Of a stretch of 64,000 nt of DNA, positions 35,453-43,636 are shown one piece after another. This DNA is from an uncultured Prevotellaceae bacterium (lineage in GTDB: Bacteria > Bacteroidota > Bacteroidia > Bacteroidales > Muribaculaceae), in contig ONJX01000025.1 of the NCBI GenBank assembly GCA_900318255.1, positions 16,201-80,200 of the forward strand, given 5' to 3'. Under the pieces are notes generated by a model that ran no database searches, was not told where the DNA came from, and was given only the letters and a program-made list of their open reading frames with translations. Position 1 is the first letter of the stretch, and every line of letters starts with the position of its first letter. The translations under genes were made by a program, and so were the position numbers.

Positions 35453-35815
35453 GACGAGAGGACAAGAGGACAAGAAGACAAGAGGACAAGAAGACGAGAG
35501 GACAAGAGGACAAGAGGACAAGAGGACAAGAAGACAAGAGGACAAGAAGACAAGAGGACAAGAGGACGAGAGGACGAGAGGACAAGAGGACAAGAAGACA
35601 AGAGGACAAGAGGACAAGAGGACAAGAGGACAAGAAGACAAGAAGACGAGAGGACAAGAAGACGAGAATACGAGAGGACGAGAGGACAAGAAGACAAGAG
35701 GACAAGAAGACAAGAGGACAAGAGGACAAGAAGACAAGAGGACAAGAAGACAAGAGGACAAGAAGACAAGAGGACAAGAGGACAAGAAGAAAAGGGGACG
35801 AGAGGACAAGAGATT
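35453..35815. repeat. Array of GACAAGAG-type octanucleotide repeats (longest)
   Basis: About 45 units of GACAAGAG/GACAAGAA/GACGAGAG begin directly at the TAG of the TPR gene and end in GACAAGAG at 35812. Same family as 18106-18366 and 52663-52752. The three minus-strand frames are all open and read as SSCPLVLL-like repeats; they are not proteins. The rest of the gap to the EF-G2 start is AT-rich with the promoter box listed next. Confidence 0.9.
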
Positions 35816-35918
35816 GAACATGGGCTGTGGGATTTCCCTTTTTTGCCTTTTTTCTGGTTTATAGCAAATAATCATGCACTTTATTGAGAAAAAATTTAAT
35901 TTTTAGAAATTAATTCAC

Positions 35919-35926
35919 TAACTTTG
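35919..35926 (+). promoter_or_regulatory. -7 box TAACTTTG of the EF-G2 gene
   Basis: TAACTTTG ends where an in-frame GTG (35926) begins, so that GTG cannot be the start. The ATG at 36034 follows after a leader of about 100 bases, long enough for regulation. No -33 TTTG is seen 20 bases upstream (the region is a T-run). Confidence 0.55.
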
Positions 35927-36033
35927 TGGGCTCAAACTGCTGTGCCCTTATTTTGGGTAGTCTAAGAAGCTGTTTAGCAGATATTATTGTAATAAAAAGA
36001 AAATTTAAATCATTTAATTTCACAATAATTTTC

Positions 36034-38196
36034 ATGAAAGTTTATAAAAGTAACGAGATTCGTAACATCTCATTATTAGGAAACAAAGGCTCGGGTAAAA
36101 CAACCCTTGCCGAGTCTATCATCTTCGACTGCGGTCTTATCAACCGCCGTGGCACTATCGACGCAGGCAACACCGTGTGCGACTATTTCCCTGTAGAGAA
36201 GGAATATGGCAACTCGGTATTCTCTACTATTTTTAGTGTAGAGAACAAGGGCAAGAAACTCAACTTCATTGACTGCCCTGGTATGGACGACTATGTGGGC
36301 AACATTGTTACTGCCCTCAACGTCACCGACGCAGCCCTGATGCTCATCAATGGTCAGAATGCCATTGAGGTGGGTACTCAGAATCAGTATCGCACCGTGG
36401 GCAACATCAAGAAGCCCCTCATCTTTGCCGTTAACCGCCTGGACAACGACGCTGCCGACTTTGACAACGCCCTCAACCAGCTGCGCGAGACCTTCGGCAA
36501 CAAGGTGGTGCCCGTGCAGTTCCCAGTATCGACTGGTGCTGGCTTCAAGAGCATCGTTGACGTGATGACGATGAAGCAGTACAACTACGATGGCGACAGC
36601 GGCAAGGCCACTGTTACTGACATCGACGCTGCTCATCAAGACCGTGCCGAGGAGTATAACATGGCACTCGTGGAGATGGCAGCCGAGGGCGACGAGGCAC
36701 TCATGGAGAAATTCCTCGAGACCGACACCCTCACACCAGAAGAAATCGTTGACGGTATGCGCAAGGGCCTCATCGACTGCAGCGTCATCCCCGTGATGTG
36801 TATAAGCGGCGAGAAGAACGTGGGCGTTGACCGCCTCATGGACTTCCTGGGCGAGGTGGTTCCCACCACAGCCGAGATGCCCGCAGTGACCGACACCGAC
36901 GGCAACGAAGTGAAGTGCGACCCCAACGGTCCCACGAGCCTCTTCTTCTTCAAGACCACCGTTGAGCCTCACATTGGCGAGGTGTCTTATTTCAAGGTGA
37001 TGAGCGGTACTATCAAGGCTGGTACCGACCTGACCAATATGAACCGCGGCAGCAAGGAGCGCATCACACAGCTCAACACCGTGTGCGGTAGCTTGGCAAA
37101 GACCACCGTTGACGAGTTGCAGGCTGGCGACATTGGCGCCACTGTTAAGCTTAAAGACGTGCGCCGTGGCAACACCCTTAACGACAAGGACTGCGAGCGC
37201 GTCTATGACTTCATTCAGTATCCTGCTCCCAAGTATCAGCGCGCTATCCGCCCTGTTAATGAGAGCGAGATTGAGAAGCTGGGTCAAATCCTCAACCGCA
37301 TGCACGAGGAGGATCCCACATGGATCATCGAGCAATCTAAGGAGTTGAAGCAGACCATCATCAGCGGTCAGGGCGAGCTCCACTTGCGCACCCTCAAGTG
37401 GCGCATCGAGAACAACGAGAAGGTTCAAATCGAGTATATCGAGCCTAAGATTCCTTATCGCGAGACTATCACTAAGGCCGCTCGTGCCGACTATCGTCAC
37501 AAGAAGCAGTCGGGTGGTTCGGGTCAGTTTGGTGAGGTACACCTCATCATTGAGCCTTACCGCGAAGGTATGCCCGAGCCCGACGTTTACAAGTTTGGCA
37601 ACCAGGAGTTCAAGATGAGCGTGCGCGACAAGCAGGAGATGGATCTTGACTGGGGCGGCAAGCTCGTGATCTATAACTGTATCGTGGGCGGTGCTATTGA
37701 TGCACGCTTCATCCCCGCTATCGTGAAAGGTATCATGGACCGCATGGAGCAAGGCCCATTGACAGGCTCTTATGCTCGCGACGTGCGCGTGTGCATCTAC
37801 GATGGTAAGATGCACCCAGTAGATAGTAATGAAATCTCGTTCCGCCTGGCAGCTCGCAATGCCTTCAGCAAGGCCTTCCGCGATGCTAACCCCAAGGTGC
37901 TTGAGCCAATCTATGATGTTGAGATTCTCGTGCCTAGCGATGCAATGGGTGGCGTGCAGAGCGACCTTCCTGGCCGCCGTGGCATCATGATGGACATGTC
38001 GAGCGCTAATGGTCTTGAGACTATCAAGGCTCGCATTCCATTGAAGGAGATGGCAAGCTACTCTACAGCTTTGAGCTCCATCACTGGCGGACGTGCTTCG
38101 TTCTCGATGAAGTTTGCTAGCTACGAGCTGGTTCCTGGCGATGTTCAGGAGAAACTCCTCAAGGAATACGAAGAAGCCAACAAAGACGAAGATTAA
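36034..38196 (+). CDS. Elongation factor G paralogue (EF-G2 type)
   Basis: A 720-residue EF-G-like protein starting at MKVYKSNEIRNISLLGNKGS. All EF-G domains are present: G domain (about 1-280), domain II (MSGTIKAGTDLTNMNRGSKE), III, IV (QSGGSGQFGEVHLIIEPY, near 500) and V (GRRGIMMDMSSANGLETIKA). The GTPase motifs deviate: P-loop GNKGSGKTT rather than AHIDAGKTT, DCPGMDDY rather than DTPGHVDF (the catalytic His replaced by Met), and NRLD rather than NKMD. These changes match what I recall of Bacteroides EF-G2, reported to promote translocation without GTPase activity and to be needed in the gut under carbon limitation. The canonical fusA is not in this window. Confidence 0.88.
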   Translation: MKVYKSNEIRNISLLGNKGSGKTTLAESIIFDCGLINRRGTIDAGNTVCDYFPVEKEYGNSVFSTIFSVENKGKKLNFIDCPGMDDYVGNIVTALNVTDAALMLINGQNAIEVGTQNQYRTVGNIKKPLIFAVNRLDNDAADFDNALNQLRETFGNKVVPVQFPVSTGAGFKSIVDVMTMKQYNYDGDSGKATVTDIDAAHQDRAEEYNMALVEMAAEGDEALMEKFLETDTLTPEEIVDGMRKGLIDCSVIPVMCISGEKNVGVDRLMDFLGEVVPTTAEMPAVTDTDGNEVKCDPNGPTSLFFFKTTVEPHIGEVSYFKVMSGTIKAGTDLTNMNRGSKERITQLNTVCGSLAKTTVDELQAGDIGATVKLKDVRRGNTLNDKDCERVYDFIQYPAPKYQRAIRPVNESEIEKLGQILNRMHEEDPTWIIEQSKELKQTIISGQGELHLRTLKWRIENNEKVQIEYIEPKIPYRETITKAARADYRHKKQSGGSGQFGEVHLIIEPYREGMPEPDVYKFGNQEFKMSVRDKQEMDLDWGGKLVIYNCIVGGAIDARFIPAIVKGIMDRMEQGPLTGSYARDVRVCIYDGKMHPVDSNEISFRLAARNAFSKAFRDANPKVLEPIYDVEILVPSDAMGGVQSDLPGRRGIMMDMSSANGLETIKARIPLKEMASYSTALSSITGGRASFSMKFASYELVPGDVQEKLLKEYEEANKDED

Positions 38197-38233
38197 TCCC
38201 CTCTCTTCTGTTTTTTCCTTACATAACAATGCT

Positions 38234-38269
38234 GAAAGGCACTTCTCAATCATTAGAGAAGTGCCTTTC
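38234..38269. terminator. Terminator hairpin after the EF-G2 gene
   Basis: GAAAGGCACTTCTC (38234-38247) pairs perfectly with GAGAAGTGCCTTTC (38256-38269). It is followed by AATTCATC on the plus strand, so the T-tract is weak, but it lies between convergent genes. Confidence 0.7.
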
Positions 38270-38338
38270 AATTCATCGGGCATTAGCACCATGTGAGTGT
38301 GGCACAATGCCGGTAAGCCGTTAAGGTTATGTGAGTAA

Positions 38339-39265
38339 TCAGCCTTCCAGACTATAGAAAAGCTCGCTAACTGCCACGTTGTATTTAGCCATTGATGTGG
38401 CTTTCTTGATGGCTTTGAGTGACTTGTGGGGGGCGTTGGGCAGGAATGTCTCCCACAGCGATTTCATCTTCAGGAGCAGTTGGTGCTCGCCACCGTTGAG
38501 CTGCCCGGTGTAGGCATCGCGCAGGCGGTTGTGGAGCTCACAGTAGTTGTCTGGGGTAGCTTTCTCTGGGCACAACATGGCAGGGTCTTCGATGAGACCG
38601 CGACCTATCATCATGCCGGCGATGCCTGGCAGTATCTTGCTCATGCGTGAGATGTCGTCAATGGTCTTCAGCTCGCCGTTGTAGATGACAGGGTAGTGGC
38701 ACGAAGCAACAATCTCATTAAACTGGTCTAGGTCGAGCACGCCTTTGTACTGCTGCCGGCCAGTGCGTGGATGCACAGTTACATGAGTGGGCTCGATAAT
38801 GTGGAGCAGTGGAATGATGTCTCTCCACTGAGTGGGCTCATCCCAGCCAAGGCGCATCTTCACGCTATAAGAAACATCGTTCACCGTGCTTAACGCTTTG
38901 AAGAGTTTCTCCACCTCATCGGGATATTGCAGCAGTCCCGACCCCTTGTGATGCAGGGCTATGGGAGGGAATGGGCACCCTAGGTTTATGTCGATGGCGC
39001 TGTGCCCCATCTCCTTTAGCGTCGCCGCCATGCGCAGCGCATCCTTTGGCTGGCAAGCTAAAATTTGTGGGGTGAACGCTGGCACAGCATTATTCTCGGG
39101 GTTAGCATCAACGAGGTCGCGCTTGCGTATTTGGCTATGTTCCACACGCATAAATGGTCCGAAATATCCATCGGTTCCACCAAAAATCTCGTAGTGTGCA
39201 TTCCGCCAGTGACAGTCGGTGATGCCCTGCACCGGGGCGGCAAATATCTTAATGTCGTTAATCAT
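38339..39265 (-). CDS. tRNA-dihydrouridine synthase
   Basis: A 308-residue FMN enzyme that reduces uridine to dihydrouridine in tRNA. Family features: APVQGITDCHWRNA at the N-terminus (the flavin-binding APM/APV segment), INLGCPFPP near residue 95 with the catalytic cysteine, SVKMRLGW near 135, VHPRTGRQQYKG near 165 and GRGLIEDPAML near 220. Length is typical. Which Dus class it belongs to cannot be told by eye. TATCTTTG at 39353-39346 on the minus strand is a likely -7 box, with an 80-base leader containing a short AACAAGAAAACAAAAG tract related to the purine arrays. Confidence 0.9.
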   Translation of the reverse strand: MINDIKIFAAPVQGITDCHWRNAHYEIFGGTDGYFGPFMRVEHSQIRKRDLVDANPENNAVPAFTPQILACQPKDALRMAATLKEMGHSAIDINLGCPFPPIALHHKGSGLLQYPDEVEKLFKALSTVNDVSYSVKMRLGWDEPTQWRDIIPLLHIIEPTHVTVHPRTGRQQYKGVLDLDQFNEIVASCHYPVIYNGELKTIDDISRMSKILPGIAGMMIGRGLIEDPAMLCPEKATPDNYCELHNRLRDAYTGQLNGGEHQLLLKMKSLWETFLPNAPHKSLKAIKKATSMAKYNVAVSELFYSLEG

Positions 39266-39345
39266 TTTTTAGAGAACAAGAAAACAAAAGAACAAGGCAA
39301 TGGCTGCTGTCGCTCATGTCTGCCTTTTGATTTTTCAATTTTCGG

Positions 39346-39353
39346 CAAAGATA
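39346..39353 (-). promoter_or_regulatory. -7 box TATCTTTG of the dus gene
   Basis: The minus strand reads TATCTTTG 80 bases before the start codon. No -33 TTTG is visible at 20 bases. Confidence 0.45.
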
Positions 39354-39405
39354 ATGATTTTATATGATAAAACACTCATCTCAGATGATTAAAAACGGTG
39401 TGAAC

Positions 39406-39458
39406 CCAAAAAAACAACGGCTGCACAGAGTTGTGGGAGTGCCGCCGTTGTTTTTTGG
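39406..39458 (-). terminator. Terminator of the small lipoprotein gene
   Basis: CCAAAAAAACAACGGC (39406-39421) pairs with GCCGTTGTTTTTTGG (39444-39458, one A bulged). The minus strand ends in a seven-T run inside the arm. It lies 7 bases past the gene at 39466-39867. Confidence 0.65.
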
Positions 39459-39465
39459 TGTGATG

Positions 39466-39867
39466 TCACTTATATCTTATTATCCTAAAATGGTTTTTTG
39501 TGTCAATTATAACAGCATTGCATTTGTTGTTGTATGCCATTTTTGCTGCCTTATAGAACAAATTGTGTCTGAGACTTCTGCTCTCTGGTCGCAGTAAAGG
39601 TATAGTAAATGGATGGTATGTGCCGTAGGCAATAACATCAAAATCTCTCTTGATTTCATCTTCGTTCATGAAGATTTCAACATTTTCATAAATAATCAGT
39701 TTCTTTTTGTGGTCATTAAAAAACAGCTTATTGAAAATAGAAGTTTTGTTGATACGCTTCTCATACATTGAGCGCAAATTTGCAGTCTCAAGTTTACTTG
39801 TTGTGCATGACGGCAAGAAAAAGCATGCAATTAAGATTGCAATATAAATTTTAATAATCGAGTCCAC
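39466..39867 (-). CDS. Small lipoprotein, 5' end replaced by a MITE
   Basis: A 133-residue envelope lipoprotein with lipobox FFLPSC and a mature part I do not recognise (ends NKCNAVIIDTKNHFRIIRYK). The reading frame now begins with GTG inside the terminal repeat of a 142-bp MITE (MDSIIKIYIAILIA). Removing the MITE and one copy of the 6-base target duplication restores an ordinary start, MKQIIKIYIAILIACFFLPSC, with the old ATG at 40015-40013. So the gene was split after its fourth codon, and any present expression must use the GTG and a promoter in or near the MITE (a TATTTTTG box is at 39981-39974 on the minus strand). It may be a pseudogene. Confidence 0.6.
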   Translation of the reverse strand: MDSIIKIYIAILIACFFLPSCTTSKLETANLRSMYEKRINKTSIFNKLFFNDHKKKLIIYENVEIFMNEDEIKRDFDVIAYGTYHPFTIPLLRPESRSLRHNLFYKAAKMAYNNKCNAVIIDTKNHFRIIRYK

Positions 39868-40007
39868 TTTAAAAAGTGAAAACCACTAATTTTCAACAAT
39901 TTTTGCCAATTATATTTTGTTGATTTTCAATAGTTTTTAATCGTACTTAATCGTTTGACAACTTGAGTCGGCACAAAAATACGACTTTTTAAAGTGGACT
40001 CATAATC
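39854..40007. mobile_element. 142-bp MITE with 18-bp inverted ends and 6-bp target duplication
   Basis: The terminal inverted repeats GAGTCCACTTTAAAAAGT (39860-39877) and its exact complement (39984-40001) bound 142 AT-rich bases with no ORF. Both sides carry ATAATC (39854-39859 and 40002-40007), a clean target-site duplication. Joining the flanks across one ATAATC recreates the 5' end of the lipoprotein gene, which shows that this is an insertion. The parent transposase is not in the window. Confidence 0.85.
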
Positions 40008-40026
40008 TGTTTCATTTTGATCGTGT

Positions 40027-40464
40027 TTAGAGTCGTTTAAAATAATTTCGTTCGTCAAATTTTAGCAGTTTCCTCTCTTTGTCAAGAGCAATAGTGCTGT
40101 AATATGAACCTTTCTTGTGGTCGTAACGAATTGTGCTATTGTTGTCGATAATATCGTAGTGGCCTGAATAAGCTGTTTGACCGTCGAACTTTACAACAAT
40201 GTTATCTCCGCTAATAGTTACAATCGCCACCGAGCGCATCCCCATTATTGTAGTTGTGTAAGTCCAGCTTCCTTGGATCCAAGATTTGATTTCATTGAGT
40301 TCATCGTTTTCGCGGTCTGACTCTTGTGGCATTTCTTGCTGCCTAACTGTTGTAGTTTGTGTTGTTCTCACTTTTGCTTTACGAGTTTTTTTAACTTTTG
40401 CTTCTGTTGTCTGTGAGAAGCTGCACAGCATCGCCAATGCGATGATTAAGATTGAATTATTCAT
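40027..40464 (-). CDS. Small exported protein, paralogue of the gene at 42518-42934
   Basis: A 145-residue exported protein. I use the ATG at 40464, which gives a signal peptide MNNSILIIALAMLCSFSQTTEA; a longer frame upstream lacks support and overlaps the 3' end of the neighbouring gene. After the signal comes a basic segment KVKKTRKAKVRTTQ, nearly the same as in the protein at 42518-42934, then a domain starting WIQGSWTYTTTIMGMRSVAI that looks like a small beta-barrel (lipocalin-like/DUF). Last gene of a minus-strand group of four. Function unknown. Confidence 0.7.
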   Translation of the reverse strand: MNNSILIIALAMLCSFSQTTEAKVKKTRKAKVRTTQTTTVRQQEMPQESDRENDELNEIKSWIQGSWTYTTTIMGMRSVAIVTISGDNIVVKFDGQTAYSGHYDIIDNNSTIRYDHKKGSYYSTIALDKERKLLKFDERNYFKRL

Positions 40465-40498
40465 CTTCTTTGTGATTTTTTTATGTTTGTAAAAAATA

Positions 40499-41842
40499 TT
40501 AGCGTGAAGTACGCACCGGACGCACATTATGACCATAGCTACGCCCAGCGCGATATACGTTATGCTCATCTAATCCTAATTGTAAGAAAACTCCACAAGA
40601 AGGGTTGGATAGGTCTTTAGTATCTAAATCGCGTGACCAATAACCACCACATGATTCTGGTTTTATGGGTTTTGCGTCGCCAGACCCAGCAATATACCCA
40701 GCTCTATATCCAGCTAATGGTAAAAAAATCGATGAATTGTTGTGCTTACTGTGAACAATATACCCCTTAACATTATTTATAGTTCTTATTTCCCAAGCAC
40801 ATTCATTTATTAATTCCATTAACTGTTTTTTAGATGGCATTTGCCAACCCTCACCCCAGTTTACATGTGCTGCATCATCGGTAAGATCTAGCTCGATTTG
40901 ATTGTCAACTTTGCCATGATTCCTGTCTGTGCAGTATTTGGTAATTCCATAAGAGAATGGGTCATACCACTTGTAGGTGTTCCAATCACAATTCTCCTTT
41001 GGTATAACCTCTCCCCAAGCAAAATAGTCTCCATAGTCTTCTGGTCTAATGGAACCCACATTCATCGTCGCCCACAGAGTTCCACTCGGGAGCCCTAGAT
41101 CTACATATTCATGGTTATTATAAACATTATTATTACTATTTTTCTTGTTAGAATTATCAACATCTTTTACTATCAAAATTGGGCGTACTTTAAGTTTATT
41201 TATGCTTCTGACTCCTTCACATCCAGATTTTACACTTTTGTTATTTATTTGAAAATATGCTGCAAGAGCATAACCTGACCGTGATGCGTCTCTATCGCCA
41301 GTCCAGAAATAATAAGAATCAAATGAATTGGCTGATGGTGCAGGTATCAAAATTTCATTTCCATTTATTTTACTTTTCAGAACAATAATGTCCTCCAAGA
41401 ATTTGGAATCGTCATATTGTACTTTAGCAAGTCTCTTGTCGGCGTCATAAAGAAGTTGACGAACTTGATCTGCTGTTGGCAATTGAAATACCTTGAGTGC
41501 ATATTTATTGGCTCCAAAGATTTTAGTCACAATATCATATTTTGGATCACCTGCAATACTTGCCGGAAGGTCTCCATAGAAAACAGATCTTGCGTCACCA
41601 GTGACATCTCCCCATATTACACTTATTGGTAGTTCATCGGTACACCAATATATTTTATCACCATCTCTTGTGTGACCACCCATATCAATGAAGGTATATT
41701 CATTAATCATAATGCGATTCCCTGTTTCAATGGCTCCACTTTGTTTAATTATTGTTCCTTCTTTTTGTACTTGAGAGAAGAGTTTAAAAGAAGATATAAT
41801 TATAAAGAAACAGAATAATATTATTAAATATAAATTTTTCAT
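40499..41842 (-). CDS. Exported protein with Fib_succ_major (FISUMP) domain
   Basis: A 447-residue exported protein with signal peptide MKNLYLIILFCFFIIISSFK. The N-terminal half (about 25-225) has a first lectin-like unit (PTADQVRQLLYDADKRL, SYYFWTGDRD). The C-terminal half is the paralogous domain typical of Bacteroidales and Fibrobacter: HEYVDLGLPSGTLWATMNVG, GDYFAWGEV, WGEGWQMPSKKQL, ending in GRSYGHNVRPVRTSR. Such proteins are surface-exposed and of unknown binding function. The sequence is AT-richer than housekeeping genes here. Part of the accessory group 40027-42934. Confidence 0.8.
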   Translation of the reverse strand: MKNLYLIILFCFFIIISSFKLFSQVQKEGTIIKQSGAIETGNRIMINEYTFIDMGGHTRDGDKIYWCTDELPISVIWGDVTGDARSVFYGDLPASIAGDPKYDIVTKIFGANKYALKVFQLPTADQVRQLLYDADKRLAKVQYDDSKFLEDIIVLKSKINGNEILIPAPSANSFDSYYFWTGDRDASRSGYALAAYFQINNKSVKSGCEGVRSINKLKVRPILIVKDVDNSNKKNSNNNVYNNHEYVDLGLPSGTLWATMNVGSIRPEDYGDYFAWGEVIPKENCDWNTYKWYDPFSYGITKYCTDRNHGKVDNQIELDLTDDAAHVNWGEGWQMPSKKQLMELINECAWEIRTINNVKGYIVHSKHNNSSIFLPLAGYRAGYIAGSGDAKPIKPESCGGYWSRDLDTKDLSNPSCGVFLQLGLDEHNVYRAGRSYGHNVRPVRTSR

Positions 41843-41856
41843 ACAATTAGTGTTAA

Positions 41857-42480
41857 TTAATGACTAATAATCAGATAGTTTTTAGCATTACGTGCCATTT
41901 GTAGGTCTTTTTCGTAATTTTCAACCATCTCATAGTTGCCAAGCTCTGTGGCGATTTTTTTACCGCGTTCTGACAAATTAATGACACGATTAATAACCCC
42001 CATCATATCATCAAAAAAATATGGATTGGTTCTTGTGGTGCCATATTGAGACATGAGCGAGCGATATTGCTGATAGAGTCTATTAAATTGTTCTCTCTCC
42101 CTCAATAGTTTGCCCTCTATTTGAATCATTTCAGTCCTAAGTGCATCAAGTCTTGCTTGCTCGGCATTTTGGATGTTTTCTGTCTCGATATTTTGATCGT
42201 TTTTTTCAAAAGATGACTCAACCTCTTCTTGTTTTGATTCTTGTTCAAGATGGTCAACAGGTTCCTTAGGCAAGATTTCTTCATTTGTGGTAGAGATGGA
42301 ATCATTCACCGAAATAGTATCATCATTAATAGCAATAGAATCTACATTAGTTGTGTCTTCTATCGGGAGTGTATCACTGCTATTACTGCTTATACTGCCA
42401 TCTTGCACATTGTTACAAGAAGATATTCCAAAGACAGATGTCACTGCAAGTAGAAATACCAAAAATAAGATGTTTTTCAT
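41857..42480 (-). CDS. Lipoprotein with acidic linker and coiled coil
   Basis: A 207-residue lipoprotein starting at ATG 42480 (MKNILFLVFLLAVTSVFGIS followed by SCNN, lipobox GISSC). Residues about 30-110 are Ser/Asp/Glu-rich and probably unstructured; about 110-150 (ARLDALRTEMIQIEGKLLRE) form a coiled coil, followed by a helical end. No family recognised. It ends 14 bases before the FISUMP gene and starts 37 bases after the small exported-protein gene, so the four genes may be one transcript. Confidence 0.7.
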   Translation of the reverse strand: MKNILFLVFLLAVTSVFGISSCNNVQDGSISSNSSDTLPIEDTTNVDSIAINDDTISVNDSISTTNEEILPKEPVDHLEQESKQEEVESSFEKNDQNIETENIQNAEQARLDALRTEMIQIEGKLLREREQFNRLYQQYRSLMSQYGTTRTNPYFFDDMMGVINRVINLSERGKKIATELGNYEMVENYEKDLQMARNAKNYLIISH

Positions 42481-42517
42481 AATCACTTGAAATCTAAATG
42501 ATTTAGCATTCTCTTAT

Positions 42518-42934
42518 TTATTTTTTCACTTTCTTGAATGGTGTGCCATCGTCCCCTAAAAGCCGCTTTCCTTGTCGGTCAATATTATAGTGTGATTTAG
42601 AGCCTGTTTCGGTGTCTGTTGCATATATGTCATCACCTGAAATTACATATGTGCTTGATATATAAGTGGGATACTCCCAACTTGGAAGCATTATTTCTAA
42701 GAAGATTTCATTATTCTTCTTAATATTGACCCTCATCCATGCACCACCATCAAATCTGACTTCCCATGTGCCAATGAGCCAATTGTCGTTGTCTTCTTGA
42801 ACATTTTGCGTTGTAATTGTTTTACTGGTTTTTGCTTTCGCTTTACGAGTTTTCTTCACTTTTGCTTCTGCAATCTGTGGGAAGCAACAAACCATCACCA
42901 ATGCGATGACCGAAATTTTAAATAACTGTTTCAT
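42518..42934 (-). CDS. Small exported protein (AEAKVKKTRKAK family)
   Basis: A 138-residue exported protein with signal peptide MKQLFKISVIALVMVCCFPQ and the basic segment AEAKVKKTRKAKAKTSK shared with the gene at 40027-40464. The mature part (WLIGTWEVRFDGGAWMRVNI, then ISSTYVISGDDIYATDTETG) resembles a small beta-barrel. The two paralogues flank the lipoprotein and FISUMP genes, suggesting a local duplication. First gene of the minus-strand group; function unknown. Confidence 0.7.
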   Translation of the reverse strand: MKQLFKISVIALVMVCCFPQIAEAKVKKTRKAKAKTSKTITTQNVQEDNDNWLIGTWEVRFDGGAWMRVNIKKNNEIFLEIMLPSWEYPTYISSTYVISGDDIYATDTETGSKSHYNIDRQGKRLLGDDGTPFKKVKK

Positions 42935-42998
42935 GTCTTTTTGTTTTTTCCCCTTTTTTAGTCTCCCGAATCAAGGTTGGTTTGTATTAATGGTTTAT

Positions 42999-43255
42999 AT
43001 AAAAAGATAGCGTGGAGACTTGTCTGGTTTATCTAACTTGAGGTATCGCCAAACACCTACGCAGAAATAAACAGTCATCCCCCACGCGATACCATATACT
43101 GTTCCCGCCAATGGGGATAAGTATTGGCACACGGAAGGCGTTTTAAACTGCTTATCCTTCTGCTTTTAATTTTGGCGAATTTTCAAGTTAAGGATAACGC
43201 AAAAACGCTCTCTTATGTCTTCCAGTAAGAGCTTGACTCCACAAGCTTGCTGGAT
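42999..43255 (-). ncRNA. Candidate structured RNA, copy 1
   Basis: A likely transcript of about 257 nt begins 7 bases after a strong promoter and ends in CCACGCTATCTTTTT. It contains CTTGTGGAGTCAAGCTCTT near its 5' end, a helix CTCTTA/TAAGAG, a helix GCGTTTT...TTATCC with GGATAA...AAAACGC, and a helix GGTATCGC/GCGATACC. A second copy of the same order of elements is at 61917-62176. There is no reading frame of note. I could not match it to tmRNA, 6S, RNase P or a known riboswitch. Confidence 0.65.
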
Positions 43256-43261
43256 TTGGTG

Positions 43262-43293
43262 CAAAGATAGCACATTTTTTAGCAATCACCAAA
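43262..43293 (-). promoter_or_regulatory. Promoter of ncRNA copy 1, TTTG-N20-TATCTTTG
   Basis: On the minus strand TTTG (43293-43290) and TATCTTTG (43269-43262) are exactly 20 bases apart, a full match to the Bacteroidetes housekeeping promoter. No coding gene follows, which supports an RNA gene. Confidence 0.8.
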
Positions 43294-43350
43294 TTTTTTT
43301 AAGCAGAAAGCCATATAACAGCCACCATATTTGACACATCGGCATGTGTT

Positions 43351-43464
43351 ATGAAAGAAGGCACTATGAATTATGTGACGCGTGCAGAGACCTTGAAAAA
43401 AGGAATTGACTATGGAGGGTATATTGATGTCCATTTCAAGATGTGCGCCATACGCAGCCGATAG
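43351..43464 (+). other. Short ORF, possible gene remnant (37 codons)
   Basis: A 37-codon frame (MKEGTMNYVTRAETLKKGID, ending IDVHFKMCAIRSR) lies in an otherwise gene-free 1.1-kb region. Codon choice is partly coding-like. No family recognised and no promoter seen. Confidence 0.2.
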
Positions 43465-43636
43465 TCGCTGTGGAGGGCGCTTCGCTTAAAATTAATTGAA
43501 AATTGAATAAAAATCATACACGCAAAGCTTAGAAAATTTTTCATAAATCTGGCTGCGCCTCACCAGTGTCAAAACAAGTTTGCTGGTGCCACCTGTCATG
43601 GCATATTTGCCTGGTTCGCAATGGGGTTCTAATTTT

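Noticed and set aside
35315..35875. Minus-strand frames reading as SSCPLVLL repeats across the octanucleotide arrays (also at 18003-18386 and 52638-52886)
   Set aside because: All three frames are open because the repeat unit contains no stop codon in any phase. They are a by-product of the repeat and not genes.
36076..38307. A 743-codon open frame antisense to the EF-G2 gene
   Set aside because: It mirrors the strongly biased codons of the real gene, has no family motifs, and no promoter or terminator serves it. Similar long antisense frames opposite tnaA (53161-54501) and ettA (19001-20191) were dropped for the same reason.
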